DNA of 56,850 nucleotides from CAYVUM01 sp964619055 (GTDB lineage Bacteria; Pseudomonadota; Alphaproteobacteria; Rhodospirillales; Defluviicoccaceae), in contig CAZUDB010000017.1 in NCBI GenBank assembly GCA_964619055.1, positions 1 through 56,850 of the forward strand, given 5' to 3'. The position numbers were made by a program, and so were the translations under genes. Within the stretch, counting starts at the first letter, position 1. Each line of letters begins with the position of its first letter. Of this stretch, positions 49,813 through 56,850 are shown in pieces. The notes below the pieces were generated by a model. That model searched no databases, was not told the DNA's origin, and saw only the letters and a list, made by a program, of their open reading frames with translations.

Positions 49813-51984
49813 ATGTCCGATCTCGTCGTCCGTTTTCGCAAGCCCCAAGAATGGGCCGAGCCCGTCCGCGTCCACTACTGGAACGCCAGTCCCGGCGGCG
49901 ACTCCTCGGCGTGGCCGGGGGAGACGATGACCGCCGGGGACGGTGGCTGGCACGTCTACACCTTCTTCGGCGTTAGCGCGGTCAGCCTCGTTTTCAACGA
50001 CGGCCGTGGTCAACAGACCGGCGATCTCTATCGCGACCGCAACGGCTGGTACGACGGCGACTGGCACGACGAAGAGCCTTCCGGAGCATCGCTGCCCTCG
50101 ACGGCGCCCGAGCCCGAGAAATCGGCAATTCGCCGGGCGTCCTCAACCGACGGCGCCATCCGCCCGATCACCGAGCGCGTCGATTTCCGCGAGGAGACGA
50201 TCTACTTCCTCATCACCACGCGCTTTTTTGACGGCGATCCGTCCAACAATTTTTTCTGCCGCGACCGGATCCGCTTCGATCCGACGACTGGCAATGCCAT
50301 CGACCCGCACTGGCGCGGAGACTTCAAGGGGCTGATCCAGCGGCTCGATTACATCCGCGATCTGGGTTTTACTGCGATATGGATCACGCCTCCGGTCGAG
50401 AACCGCTCCGGCCTCGATTATCACGGATATCACGCCTACGATTGGACGCGCATCGACCCGCGCCTGGAGTCGCCAGACGCCACGTACCAGGACTTGATCG
50501 ACGAAGCCCACGCCCACGACATCAAGATTATCCAGGATGTCGTGGTGAACCATTCCTGCCAGTTCGGCATCCGCGGCAAGGTCCACATCGACCACATGCC
50601 GATGAAGTACTACGTACCGCAGGGTCAGGAACAGGGCATGGTCAGCCACGGCCCCTATCAAGGAAACCTCGGCAACTACGCTTGGCCGAACCGCGACGAC
50701 ATCGACAACCCAGGCGCCCCCGATTGGTATCGCGAGCGTCACGACCGCGACCCAGATGGTTTCGAACCGATCGTCGATCCAAAAACCGGCGTCGAACTGC
50801 CGCTGCCCGGTTACGAGCCCGGCCGCTTCTTTGGCGTCGACGCTAACTCCCTCGATCCGGCATGGTATCATCAGGAGGGGTTCATCTCCGGCGGCGACTG
50901 GGAAAGCGCCCATCCCTTGCAGAACAAGCATCTCGCGGGCGACTGCATAGACCTCGCCACCGAGCGACAGAACGTCAAGGACTACATCATCAGCTCGATC
51001 AACAGCTATCTGGACATGGGGGTCGATGCACTGCGCATTGATACGGTCAAGCACGTCGAGCGCGACAACCTCCTCGAATACGTCAACGCCTGGAAGGCCC
51101 ACAAGCCGGGCCTCTTCGTCTTTGGCGAGAACCTGGTAAAGGGCTACGGGTGGGGCGATATGGGGGGCGGCGACAATGGGCCTTCGGAGATCCGCCCATG
51201 GTGGTACACCCGCCTCGGCCACGATCCGCGCAATCCGAACTCCGGCGGCGATTCTGGCTTTCCACAGCTTGACTTCGGACTGTTCTCGACCTTCCGCGAC
51301 ACCGTCAGCCGCGGCACTTACGGCGGCACAGCCCAAATCCTCAGCATGGACTGGATTTACGGCGACGTGACGACGCTGGTCACCTTCTTGCAGAACCACG
51401 ACGTCGGCCCCGACAACGACTTCAAATACCGCTTCCAGGGCGAGCAGTGGATGGCGGCGGCGGCCTACAACCTGATCTGGACGGCGCGCGGCATTCCCTG
51501 CCTCTATTACGGCGAGGAGATCGAGTTCATGAAAGGGGCGCCGCAGGACGTCGCCGAGGAGCGCGATACCCTAGACAGGACCGGCCGCGCTTATTTCGGC
51601 GACCACATCGCCGATGAGCGCATCGCTGAGACCCAAAGCCATCCGCTCTACAAGCACATTCAGCGTCTCAATCAAATCCGCCGCGCCGTACCGGCATTGC
51701 AGAAGGCGACGATGAGTTACGTGGGCGAGTGGGGCGGCGGCATGAGCTTCGTCCGCGACTGGAACGACGGCGAGAGCTATGCCGTCATCGGTCTCGCCAT
51801 CGGCGGCGACCAGAACGTCACTGTCGGCGGCGTGCGCGATGGCGTTTACCGCGACTGCGTCACCGGTGGTGAGATCCATGTCGGCGGAGGCAGCATCTCG
51901 TTCGGTGTTCGTGGTAACTCCGCCGGAATCTGGGTCCTCGACGGACCCGGCAAGGTCGGCGAGGACGGAGTCTACCTGAGGTGA
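49813..51984 (+). CDS. GH13 alpha-amylase-family protein with N-terminal starch-binding-like module
   Basis: 723 residues. Residues 1-85 look like a carbohydrate-binding module of the CBM25/26/53 type ('VRVHYWNASPGG', 'GGWHVYTFFGVSAVSLVFND'). The GH13 barrel starts at about 130 with 'IYFLITTRFFDGDP', then 'LDYIRDLGFTAIWITPPVEN', 'YHGYHAYDWTRIDPRL', 'IKIIQDVVVNHSC'. Catalytic residues: nucleophile D410 in 'GVDALRIDTVKHVE', acid/base E439 in 'LFVFGENLVKG' and D530 in 'TFLQNHDVGPD'. 'GIPCLYYGEEIEFMKG' and a C-terminal beta domain follow. No signal peptide, so the protein is predicted to be cytoplasmic, which is odd for a starch-binding enzyme; intracellular glycogen or maltodextrins are the likely substrate. 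Confidence 0.9.
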   Translation: MSDLVVRFRKPQEWAEPVRVHYWNASPGGDSSAWPGETMTAGDGGWHVYTFFGVSAVSLVFNDGRGQQTGDLYRDRNGWYDGDWHDEEPSGASLPSTAPEPEKSAIRRASSTDGAIRPITERVDFREETIYFLITTRFFDGDPSNNFFCRDRIRFDPTTGNAIDPHWRGDFKGLIQRLDYIRDLGFTAIWITPPVENRSGLDYHGYHAYDWTRIDPRLESPDATYQDLIDEAHAHDIKIIQDVVVNHSCQFGIRGKVHIDHMPMKYYVPQGQEQGMVSHGPYQGNLGNYAWPNRDDIDNPGAPDWYRERHDRDPDGFEPIVDPKTGVELPLPGYEPGRFFGVDANSLDPAWYHQEGFISGGDWESAHPLQNKHLAGDCIDLATERQNVKDYIISSINSYLDMGVDALRIDTVKHVERDNLLEYVNAWKAHKPGLFVFGENLVKGYGWGDMGGGDNGPSEIRPWWYTRLGHDPRNPNSGGDSGFPQLDFGLFSTFRDTVSRGTYGGTAQILSMDWIYGDVTTLVTFLQNHDVGPDNDFKYRFQGEQWMAAAAYNLIWTARGIPCLYYGEEIEFMKGAPQDVAEERDTLDRTGRAYFGDHIADERIAETQSHPLYKHIQRLNQIRRAVPALQKATMSYVGEWGGGMSFVRDWNDGESYAVIGLAIGGDQNVTVGGVRDGVYRDCVTGGEIHVGGGSISFGVRGNSAGIWVLDGPGKVGEDGVYLR

Positions 51985-52425
51985 GGGAAGGGCGAGACGC
52001 GTCTCTTCAAGCGCCCAGCCCGCATTGACTTCGGCTGACGCACGGCGGGCGTCTCTCAGGGAAGCGGCGAAAGCAGGCTTCCGCCGCCTGAGCCAAACGT
52101 CCACCGTCAGGTGCCGTTGAAGCCAAAGTGAACGACGTCCCCTGCGACCAGGCGCGCGAGGCTGTGTGAACAGCATCACGGTCCCCTGGCCCATTTGAGC
52201 CTATCTTCGCTTCTGAGATGATAAGGTGAGGTGCTGCGAAAGCGGTTGCTTAGCACAGCCTTTGCCTCGTGAGCGTGGAGGCGCGCCGGCCCCACGTACC
52301 GTTTTTGCTCGGCTCGCCCCGCTTAATCCGTCGGAGCGAATACGGCGGCGGACTGGGGCGCAAAGCGGTTGTATGACGCCCTCGAAAATGGTCACACTTT
52401 CACAGTCAAGCGGGGGAGATTTCAC
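51985..52425. other. 441 bp intergenic region upstream of the CHAT gene cluster
   Basis: A 12 bp palindrome GAGACGCGTCTC (51994-52005), 10 bp after the amylase stop, with GGGCG/CGCCC around it, may be a terminator. The rest has no supported gene. A minus-strand frame over 51990-52190 has a protein-like stretch but no start or homology that I can support. It should hold the promoter of the CHAT cluster. Confidence 0.45.
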
Positions 52426-53118
52426 ATGCGGATTGGTGCGGGACACTTCCGGGCAGCGGCGCTACGCACCACTACGGCCGCAGCGTTTCGACGCGGCTTC
52501 GATCCGTTGGCGTCAAGCGGAGAAGAGGTGGCGCAGATCGCCTTTCTCTACCGCGCCGCCCGGCCGGAGGAGCCGGTGGACGTCTGGACCGACACTGATG
52601 CGGCCGAGGCGCGCCTCACAGCCTTGAACCGCCCACCCCGGATATTGCACCTCGCCACACACGGTTTCTATCGAGAGCCAGCAGGCCCACTGGACCGTCC
52701 CATGCTGCTCGCCGGCGTGACGCTTGCCGGCGCCAACATGGCGCTGGAGGGGGAAGGTCACGACGGCATCCTCTATGCCATTGAGGCTCAGGGTTTGAAC
52801 CTGCAGGGCACAGAACTGGTGGTGCTCTCAGCCTGCGAAACAGCCCAGGGTGTGATCGACTTTAGTGAAGGCGTGTTCGGCCTTGCTCGCGCCTTCCGCA
52901 CCGCCGGCGCCCGCAATGTCTTGGTCACGCTGCGTCCGGTAGGCGATCACAGCACTAAGGACTTCATGGTAGCGTTCTACCAAAACCTTCTTAGTCAGCC
53001 GTCTGATGCAAGCCTTGATCCTGCCGCAGCCTTAAGAGCCACCCAGCGCCAGTACATCAAGGCCGGCAAGCCGCCCGAGAGTTGGGCGCCCTACGTCCTC
53101 ATCGGCGGCGCCGGATAA
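52426..53118 (+). CDS. CHAT-domain protein lacking the TPR region
   Basis: 230 residues from ATG 52426, chosen because GGGGGAG lies 8 bases upstream; an in-frame start at 52369 adds 19 residues. It consists of the C-terminal CHAT caspase-like fold only. The catalytic dyad is present: H79 in 'ILHLATHGFYREP' and C137 in 'LVVLSACETAQG'. The C terminus is complete ('WAPYVLIGG'). The N-terminal part corresponds to residues from about 850 onward of the large TPR-CHAT protein at 54150; both carry 'ARPEEPVDVWTDTDAAEARL' and 55 identical bases. So this is either a remnant of a tandem duplicate that lost its TPRs, or a stand-alone protease. It has no signal peptide of its own, unlike the large protein. 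Confidence 0.85.
   Translation: MRIGAGHFRAAALRTTTAAAFRRGFDPLASSGEEVAQIAFLYRAARPEEPVDVWTDTDAAEARLTALNRPPRILHLATHGFYREPAGPLDRPMLLAGVTLAGANMALEGEGHDGILYAIEAQGLNLQGTELVVLSACETAQGVIDFSEGVFGLARAFRTAGARNVLVTLRPVGDHSTKDFMVAFYQNLLSQPSDASLDPAAALRATQRQYIKAGKPPESWAPYVLIGGAG
52564..52618 (+). repeat. 55 bp block identical to 56796-56850
   Basis: Bases 52564-52618 are the same as 56796-56850 at every position, within homologous codons of the two CHAT genes. The flanking sequence is similar but diverged. The match reaches the window edge, so the true length may be greater. This points to recent duplication or gene conversion between the CHAT genes. Confidence 0.9.
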
Positions 53119-53124
53119 CGGCCG

Positions 53125-53442
53125 ATGATGAAACCGCTGTATGCACTGACCGTTTTGCTCGCAGCGCTGCCCGTCGTCGCTTGGGGCCAGCCGGAGCCGC
53201 CGGCCGGGTGCTTCTGCCTCCGCGATGTCGGCACGGATCAAGTGCTCTACCGCGCCTGCATCGGTTTCAAGCCCGTGGGCCAGTATTACGGTAAAGCCCG
53301 CTGCACAACGGAGCAGGGCGAGGTCGGCAAGGAGATCCTGATGACGGAAGATTATGCCGTCATTGGCGATGGCGAGTCGGGGTGCCATCCCTGCCAACCA
53401 GGTCCGCGCGGCGGCCGCGATGTGCCGCGCACTGAGCCTTAG
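53125..53442 (+). CDS. small cysteine-rich exported protein of unknown family
   Basis: 105 residues. ATG ATG at 53125/53128; the first is used. The N terminus is a signal peptide, 'MMKPLYALTVLLAALPVVAW', with a cleavage site near GQ-P. The mature protein is short, with cysteines in 'PAGCFCLRDVG', 'YRACIGF', 'KARCTTEQG' and 'ESGCHPCQPG' (seven in total). I do not recognise the family. It follows the CHAT gene stop by 6 bp, without an evident Shine-Dalgarno, so it is likely translated by coupling. Seven cysteines in a periplasmic or secreted mini-protein suggest disulfides, possibly with one free Cys or metal binding. Its place between two CHAT genes suggests a substrate or inhibitor of the protease, but that is speculation. 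Confidence 0.65.
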   Translation: MMKPLYALTVLLAALPVVAWGQPEPPAGCFCLRDVGTDQVLYRACIGFKPVGQYYGKARCTTEQGEVGKEILMTEDYAVIGDGESGCHPCQPGPRGGRDVPRTEP

Positions 53443-53458
53443 GAGGTCACGACGGAGA

Positions 53459-54100
53459 ATGCACGCGACGAGTGAGGATGCCTCCGGCCCCACCCTCGGC
53501 GATGTCGTGTCCGCCGCCGCCCTTGTGCTCGCCCTGATCACGGCCTGGCTGTATGTGACCGGCTGGACCTACGCCTACCATTACTTCGATGCCTTTCGCA
53601 TTCCGATGCTGATGGCCGACCCGCCGAAGGAGCACTTGTTTGTCTATGGCGGACTCGTCCTGTGGAAGAACTGGTTTCTCAGCCTCGCGACCGGCCTTGT
53701 CGTGTTCGGCATCATCGCCGCCTGCGTGCGTTATCGGCGGCGGCTCCGTCGGTTCGGCATCGCCACCATCGTCGTGGTTTTGGTGCTGGCGTTGTTCCAC
53801 CTCGGTCGACTCGGTGCCGTCGCAGCAGCCAGGTCCGATTTTGAAATCCAACAGGCCACCGACTTCGATGCCTACCCGCGCGTTCGCTTCGCGCTGACGG
53901 ACGATGCGGAACCGCCAGCCGCCCTGCTCGCCGATCTGGCCAAGAGCGACTGCGGCCGACTGGTGCTGGCGACCAAGGATCGGCTGTTCCTGATCAGGCC
54001 CGTCGCCGGCGCGGGAGACGGGCGCTTGGACACTTTCATCGTTCCTCGCGACGGCATCAAAGCCCTTCGGCTGAAGGCGGATTACTCCAGTTGTCAATGA
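53459..54100 (+). CDS. three-helix membrane protein of unknown family
   Basis: 213 residues from ATG 53459, with AGGAGG at 53441-53446 (inside the stop of the previous gene). Membrane helices: about 16-36 'VVSAAALVLALITAWLYVTG', 65-85 'NWFLSLATGLVVFGIIAACV', 98-116 'IATIVVVLVLALFHLG'. The C-terminal 95 residues are soluble ('SDFEIQQATDFDAYPRVRFA', 'CGRLVLATKDRLFLIRPV'). No family is recognised. It is 16 bp after the small exported protein and 49 bp before the TPR-CHAT gene, so all four genes are likely one operon. It could anchor the exported TPR-CHAT protein, or be a target. An alternative upstream ATG at 53354 overlaps the exported protein gene in another frame. Confidence 0.75.
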   Translation: MHATSEDASGPTLGDVVSAAALVLALITAWLYVTGWTYAYHYFDAFRIPMLMADPPKEHLFVYGGLVLWKNWFLSLATGLVVFGIIAACVRYRRRLRRFGIATIVVVLVLALFHLGRLGAVAAARSDFEIQQATDFDAYPRVRFALTDDAEPPAALLADLAKSDCGRLVLATKDRLFLIRPVAGAGDGRLDTFIVPRDGIKALRLKADYSSCQ

Positions 54101-54149
54101 CGAAGGATTGAAGAGGTACAGTGGCCCGACAAGGTTGCGGAGGCCTGGC

Positions 54150-56850
54150 GTGATTTGGAGAAACACCAGAGCCGCGAAGGCTCTTCTTTGGGTCGCCGTT
54201 TTGGTCTGGCTTGCGGCTGCACCGGTGGCGGCGGAGAGCGATGCCGAGGCGTGGGAGCGGCTGGGTGTCCAGGTGGTTGAGGCCTATCACGCCGGCCGGT
54301 ATGCAGAAGGCGCTGACTTGGCGGAGCAGGCGCTGCAAGCGGCGCGCGCGGCCTTTAGCGAGACCGATCCGCGCACGCTCATCAGCCTCAACAACTTAGG
54401 CTTGCTGTACCAAGCCCAAGGCCGCTACGGCGAGGCCGAGCCCCTTTATCAGGAGGCGCTGGAACTCAGTCGCGAGACCCTGGGCCCGACCCACCCGTCG
54501 ACGTTGACCAGCCTTGCCAGCTTAGGCCTCCTGTACCAAGCCCAAGGCCACACCGGCAAGGCGGAGCCGCTCTTTGCGCAGGCGCTGGAACTTAGCCGTG
54601 AGGCGCTGGGCCCGACCCACCCGTTGACGCTGACCAACCTCAACAACTTAGGCCTCCTGTACGACGCCCAAGGCCGCTATGGCGAAGCGGAGTCATTGTT
54701 TAAGCAGGCTCATGAGCTCCGCCGCGAGACCTTGGGCCCAACCCATCCCCATACGCTTCAAAGCCTCAACAACCTGGCCGGCCTTTACCACGCCCAAGGC
54801 CGCACCGGTGAGGCCGAGCCGCTGTTTGAGGAGGCCTATCAGCTCCACCGCGAGACGCTGGGCCCGACCCACCCGGATACGCTTGGGAGCCTCAACAACC
54901 TGGCTGAGCTGTACCGAGCCCAAGGCCGCTATGGCGAGGCCGAGCCGCTCTATGAGGAGGCGCTTGAACTCAGCCGTGAGACGCTGGGCCCGACCCACCC
55001 GTCGACGCTCATCAGTCTCAACAACCTAGCCAACTTATACGAGTCCCAGGGCCGCTACGGGGAGGCGGAGCCGCTCTCGGAGCAGGCGCTTGAGCTCCGT
55101 CGTGAGACCTTGGGCCCGACTCACCCCCATACGCTTCAAAGCCTCAACAACTTAGGTTTCCTGTACGAGTCCCAAGGCCGTACCAGCGAAGCGGAGCCGC
55201 TCTATGCGCAGGCGCTGGAACTTAGCCGTGAAGCGCTGGGTCCGACCCACCCGTTGACGCTGACCAGCCTCAACAACCTGGCCGGCCTTTACTTCGCCCA
55301 AGGCCGCTATCGCGAGGCGGAGCCATTGTTTGTGCAGGCTCATGAGCTCCGCCGGGAGACGCTGGGCCCGACCCACCCGGATACGCTTGGGAGCCTCAAC
55401 AACTTAGGAGCGCTTTACAGCGCCCGAGGCCGCTACAGCGAGGCCGAGCCACTCTATGAGCAGGCGCTTGAGCTCAGCCGTGAGACCCTGGGCCCGGCCC
55501 ACCCGGATACGCTTGGGAGCCTCAACAGCTTAGGCACCCTCTACCACTCCCAAGGCCGCTATGGGGAAGCGGCACCGCTCGTTGAGCGGGCCTGGTTCGG
55601 TGCGCGGGAGCGGCTCGGGCCCGCCCATCCGCGGACGCTGCTCTACCATCTCAACAGCGTTGTCATCCTGGCGGCGCAAGAGCGGTGGGATGACGCGGCC
55701 GGGCGCTTGCGGGAGATGGAGCCGCAGCTGCTGACCTGGCTCGGCGCCGAACTCTACAGCACCGAGGCGGTGGCTGTGCGCCGCCAGGTGGTCGGCTCCC
55801 AGGCCAACTACCAGCACGCGGCCTTAAGTCTAGGGTTGACGGCGGAGGCGGGGGCGGCGGCGCGGGCGCTGGCGGCCTCGGCGGTGCTGCGTTTCAAAGG
55901 CCTGCAGGCGGAGGAGGAGGCCTATCTCGCCGGCATCGCCCGCCGCGGCAGCGATCCCGAAGCGGCCCGGCTTGCCACCGAGATCGGCGGGTTGAGGGCG
56001 GCCCTGGGGCGGGCGTTCCACGGCAACGCCAAGCCGGATGAGGTGAAATCGCTGCAGAAGCGGCTCGAGGCGAAGGAGTTGGCACTGGGCCGGGTCAGCC
56101 GCGCTTACGCGCAGCATTTGCAGGTGCGCACTGCCGACTTGGGCGACCTGCGCGCAAAGTTGCCAGCCGACACCGGCCTGTTTGAGATCCGGCAATACAA
56201 GACTCTCGATTTCAAAGATGGCGAGTTGGGAGACCTGCGCTATGCAGGAGTGTTGACTGTCGGCCATGACATCTTCCGGGTCATCGATTTAGGCCCCGTG
56301 GAACCGAGCGTGGACCAGGTCGCAGCACTGGTCAGCGGCGCCGATGCGAAGGCGGCGACGGCAGCGGCAAAGGGGCTCCATGCCCGCCTCCTCGCCCCCT
56401 TCGCGGAGCAGGTGACGGGGCTTGAACGGCTCTACATCGCCCCCGACGGGCCCCTCACCCTGGTGCCGTTCGCCCGCCTGCAGGACGAAGAGGGCCGCTT
56501 GCTTGCCGAGACCCTGGACCTGCGGGTGGTGCAGACGGGCCGCGATCTGCTGCGCCCGGCCGCCGACCGGCCCGCCGGCGGCCTGCTTGCGCTCGGCGGC
56601 ATCGACTTCGGCCATGGTGACGGAACGTACCAAACCGCATCCGTGGCGCCCGACTTTCTGGACCAAAGCCCGTTTGTGCAAAGCACCGATGTGCTGCGAA
56701 ATGCGACCAGCCAAGCCTTCCGCGACCGGTTTACGCCATTGCCGGGAACACAAGAGGAAGTCGAGGCCATTGCCTTTCTGTACCGTACCGCCCGCCCGGA
56801 GGAGCCGGTGGACGTCTGGACCGACACTGATGCGGCCGAGGCGCGCCTCA
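54150..56850 (+). CDS. exported TPR-CHAT protein (partial, continues beyond the window)
   Basis: At least 900 codons with no stop before the window end. GTG 54150 is preceded by GGAG, 7 bases upstream, and opens a signal peptide ('ALLWVAVLVWLAAAPVAAES'). Residues 76-495 are ten near-identical 42-residue kinesin-light-chain-type TPR units, consensus 'SLNNLAxLYxAQGRYGEAEP', 'ALELRRETLGPTHPxTL', flanked by one degenerate unit on each side. A helical linker (to about 665) leads into the CHAT region: 'LPADTGLFEIRQY', 'LYIAPDGPLTLVPFARLQDE' and 'AADRPAGGLLALGGIDFG'. The catalytic His and Cys lie beyond the window. It is the last visible gene of the CHAT cluster. Signal peptide plus TPR-CHAT predicts a periplasmic or secreted protease or scaffold. 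Confidence 0.9.
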   Translation, partial: MIWRNTRAAKALLWVAVLVWLAAAPVAAESDAEAWERLGVQVVEAYHAGRYAEGADLAEQALQAARAAFSETDPRTLISLNNLGLLYQAQGRYGEAEPLYQEALELSRETLGPTHPSTLTSLASLGLLYQAQGHTGKAEPLFAQALELSREALGPTHPLTLTNLNNLGLLYDAQGRYGEAESLFKQAHELRRETLGPTHPHTLQSLNNLAGLYHAQGRTGEAEPLFEEAYQLHRETLGPTHPDTLGSLNNLAELYRAQGRYGEAEPLYEEALELSRETLGPTHPSTLISLNNLANLYESQGRYGEAEPLSEQALELRRETLGPTHPHTLQSLNNLGFLYESQGRTSEAEPLYAQALELSREALGPTHPLTLTSLNNLAGLYFAQGRYREAEPLFVQAHELRRETLGPTHPDTLGSLNNLGALYSARGRYSEAEPLYEQALELSRETLGPAHPDTLGSLNSLGTLYHSQGRYGEAAPLVERAWFGARERLGPAHPRTLLYHLNSVVILAAQERWDDAAGRLREMEPQLLTWLGAELYSTEAVAVRRQVVGSQANYQHAALSLGLTAEAGAAARALAASAVLRFKGLQAEEEAYLAGIARRGSDPEAARLATEIGGLRAALGRAFHGNAKPDEVKSLQKRLEAKELALGRVSRAYAQHLQVRTADLGDLRAKLPADTGLFEIRQYKTLDFKDGELGDLRYAGVLTVGHDIFRVIDLGPVEPSVDQVAALVSGADAKAATAAAKGLHARLLAPFAEQVTGLERLYIAPDGPLTLVPFARLQDEEGRLLAETLDLRVVQTGRDLLRPAADRPAGGLLALGGIDFGHGDGTYQTASVAPDFLDQSPFVQSTDVLRNATSQAFRDRFTPLPGTQEEVEAIAFLYRTARPEEPVDVWTDTDAAEARL
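54375..55634 (+). repeat. ten tandem 126 bp units encoding TPR repeats
   Basis: A 126 bp period starting at 54375, each unit beginning ACGCTx-xxCAGCCTCAACAAC-like and encoding 42 residues. Units share long runs of identical bases; the first and last bases of each unit are the most variable. High DNA identity makes the array prone to unequal recombination, and to misassembly in short-read data. It is coding and in frame throughout, so not a CRISPR. Confidence 0.9.
56796..56850 (+). repeat. 55 bp block identical to 52564-52618
   Basis: Second copy, in the TPR-CHAT gene; see the first copy. The window ends inside the match. Confidence 0.9.

Noticed and set aside
50143..51399. Long open frame of 418 codons on the minus strand within the amylase gene
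   Set aside because: It lies antisense inside a GH13 gene with all catalytic residues in the plus frame; the openness is a codon-bias effect of GC-rich DNA.
51571..52194. Minus-strand frame with a stretch like 'VWLRRRKPAFAASLRDARRA', similar to short helix-turn-helix proteins
   Set aside because: Most of the frame is antisense to the amylase; the short resemblance may be chance.
54375..55634. Regular 126 bp repeats resembling a repeat array such as CRISPR
   Set aside because: The repeats have no spacers, are in frame with one long protein and encode TPR units.

Overview
The window is GC-rich, densely packed chromosomal DNA from a proteobacterium. The gene families (glycerol ABC transporter of the rhizobial Glp type, complete pqqABCDE, NAGGN osmoprotectant genes, DAB inorganic carbon transporter) fit an environmental, probably halotolerant alphaproteobacterium best, but no rRNA or housekeeping marker is present, so the assignment is inference.

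Layout. 1-8.5 kb: PQQ island, with a periplasmic binding-protein-like partner of quinoprotein dehydrogenases, pqqA-E, a LuxR-type response regulator overlapping pqqE, and a convergent pair encoding a soluble PAS hybrid histidine kinase and a FIST-domain sensor. The arrangement resembles the regulatory neighbourhood of pseudomonad ethanol-oxidation clusters. 8.5-11.2 kb: an apparently geneless 690 bp stretch, an NAD(P)-binding oxidoreductase and alanine dehydrogenase. 11.1-15.8 kb (minus): the three-gene N-acetylglutaminylglutamine amide (NAGGN) osmolyte operon. 16.0-21.2 kb: dabB-dabA with a divergent LysR regulator and an operator-like palindrome. 21.3-25.5 kb (minus): RND pump and its adaptor. 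25.6-28.2 kb: acyl-CoA ligase plus a thiolase lacking a canonical catalytic cysteine. 28.2-32.3 kb (minus): nitroreductase, VOC protein, SMP-30 lactonase, a binding protein without a signal peptide, and a DoxX-like membrane protein.

32.7-41.2 kb is a glycerol module: glpR-glpD on the minus strand and, divergently, binding protein, two ATPases, two permeases and a DUF2160 protein. The two ATPases have complementary defects (one lacks the switch histidine, the other the LSGGQ signature), which predicts a heterodimer with one consensus and one degenerate ATP site. 41.7-47.3 kb: FUSC exporter and HlyD-type adaptor (convergent), an aminotransferase and a class A acid phosphatase. 47.3-49.2 kb is an AT-rich accessory patch with an orphan HEXXH protein.

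49.2-56.85 kb: a degraded SNase-like gene, a GH13 amylase without export signal, then a four-gene same-strand cluster: a TPR-less CHAT protein, a small cysteine-rich exported protein, a three-helix membrane protein and a large exported TPR-CHAT protein that runs off the window. The two CHAT genes share a 55 bp identical block. This CHAT cluster is the strongest candidate here for an undescribed system. The window contains no CRISPR array, and I recognised no tRNA, rRNA or insertion sequence.
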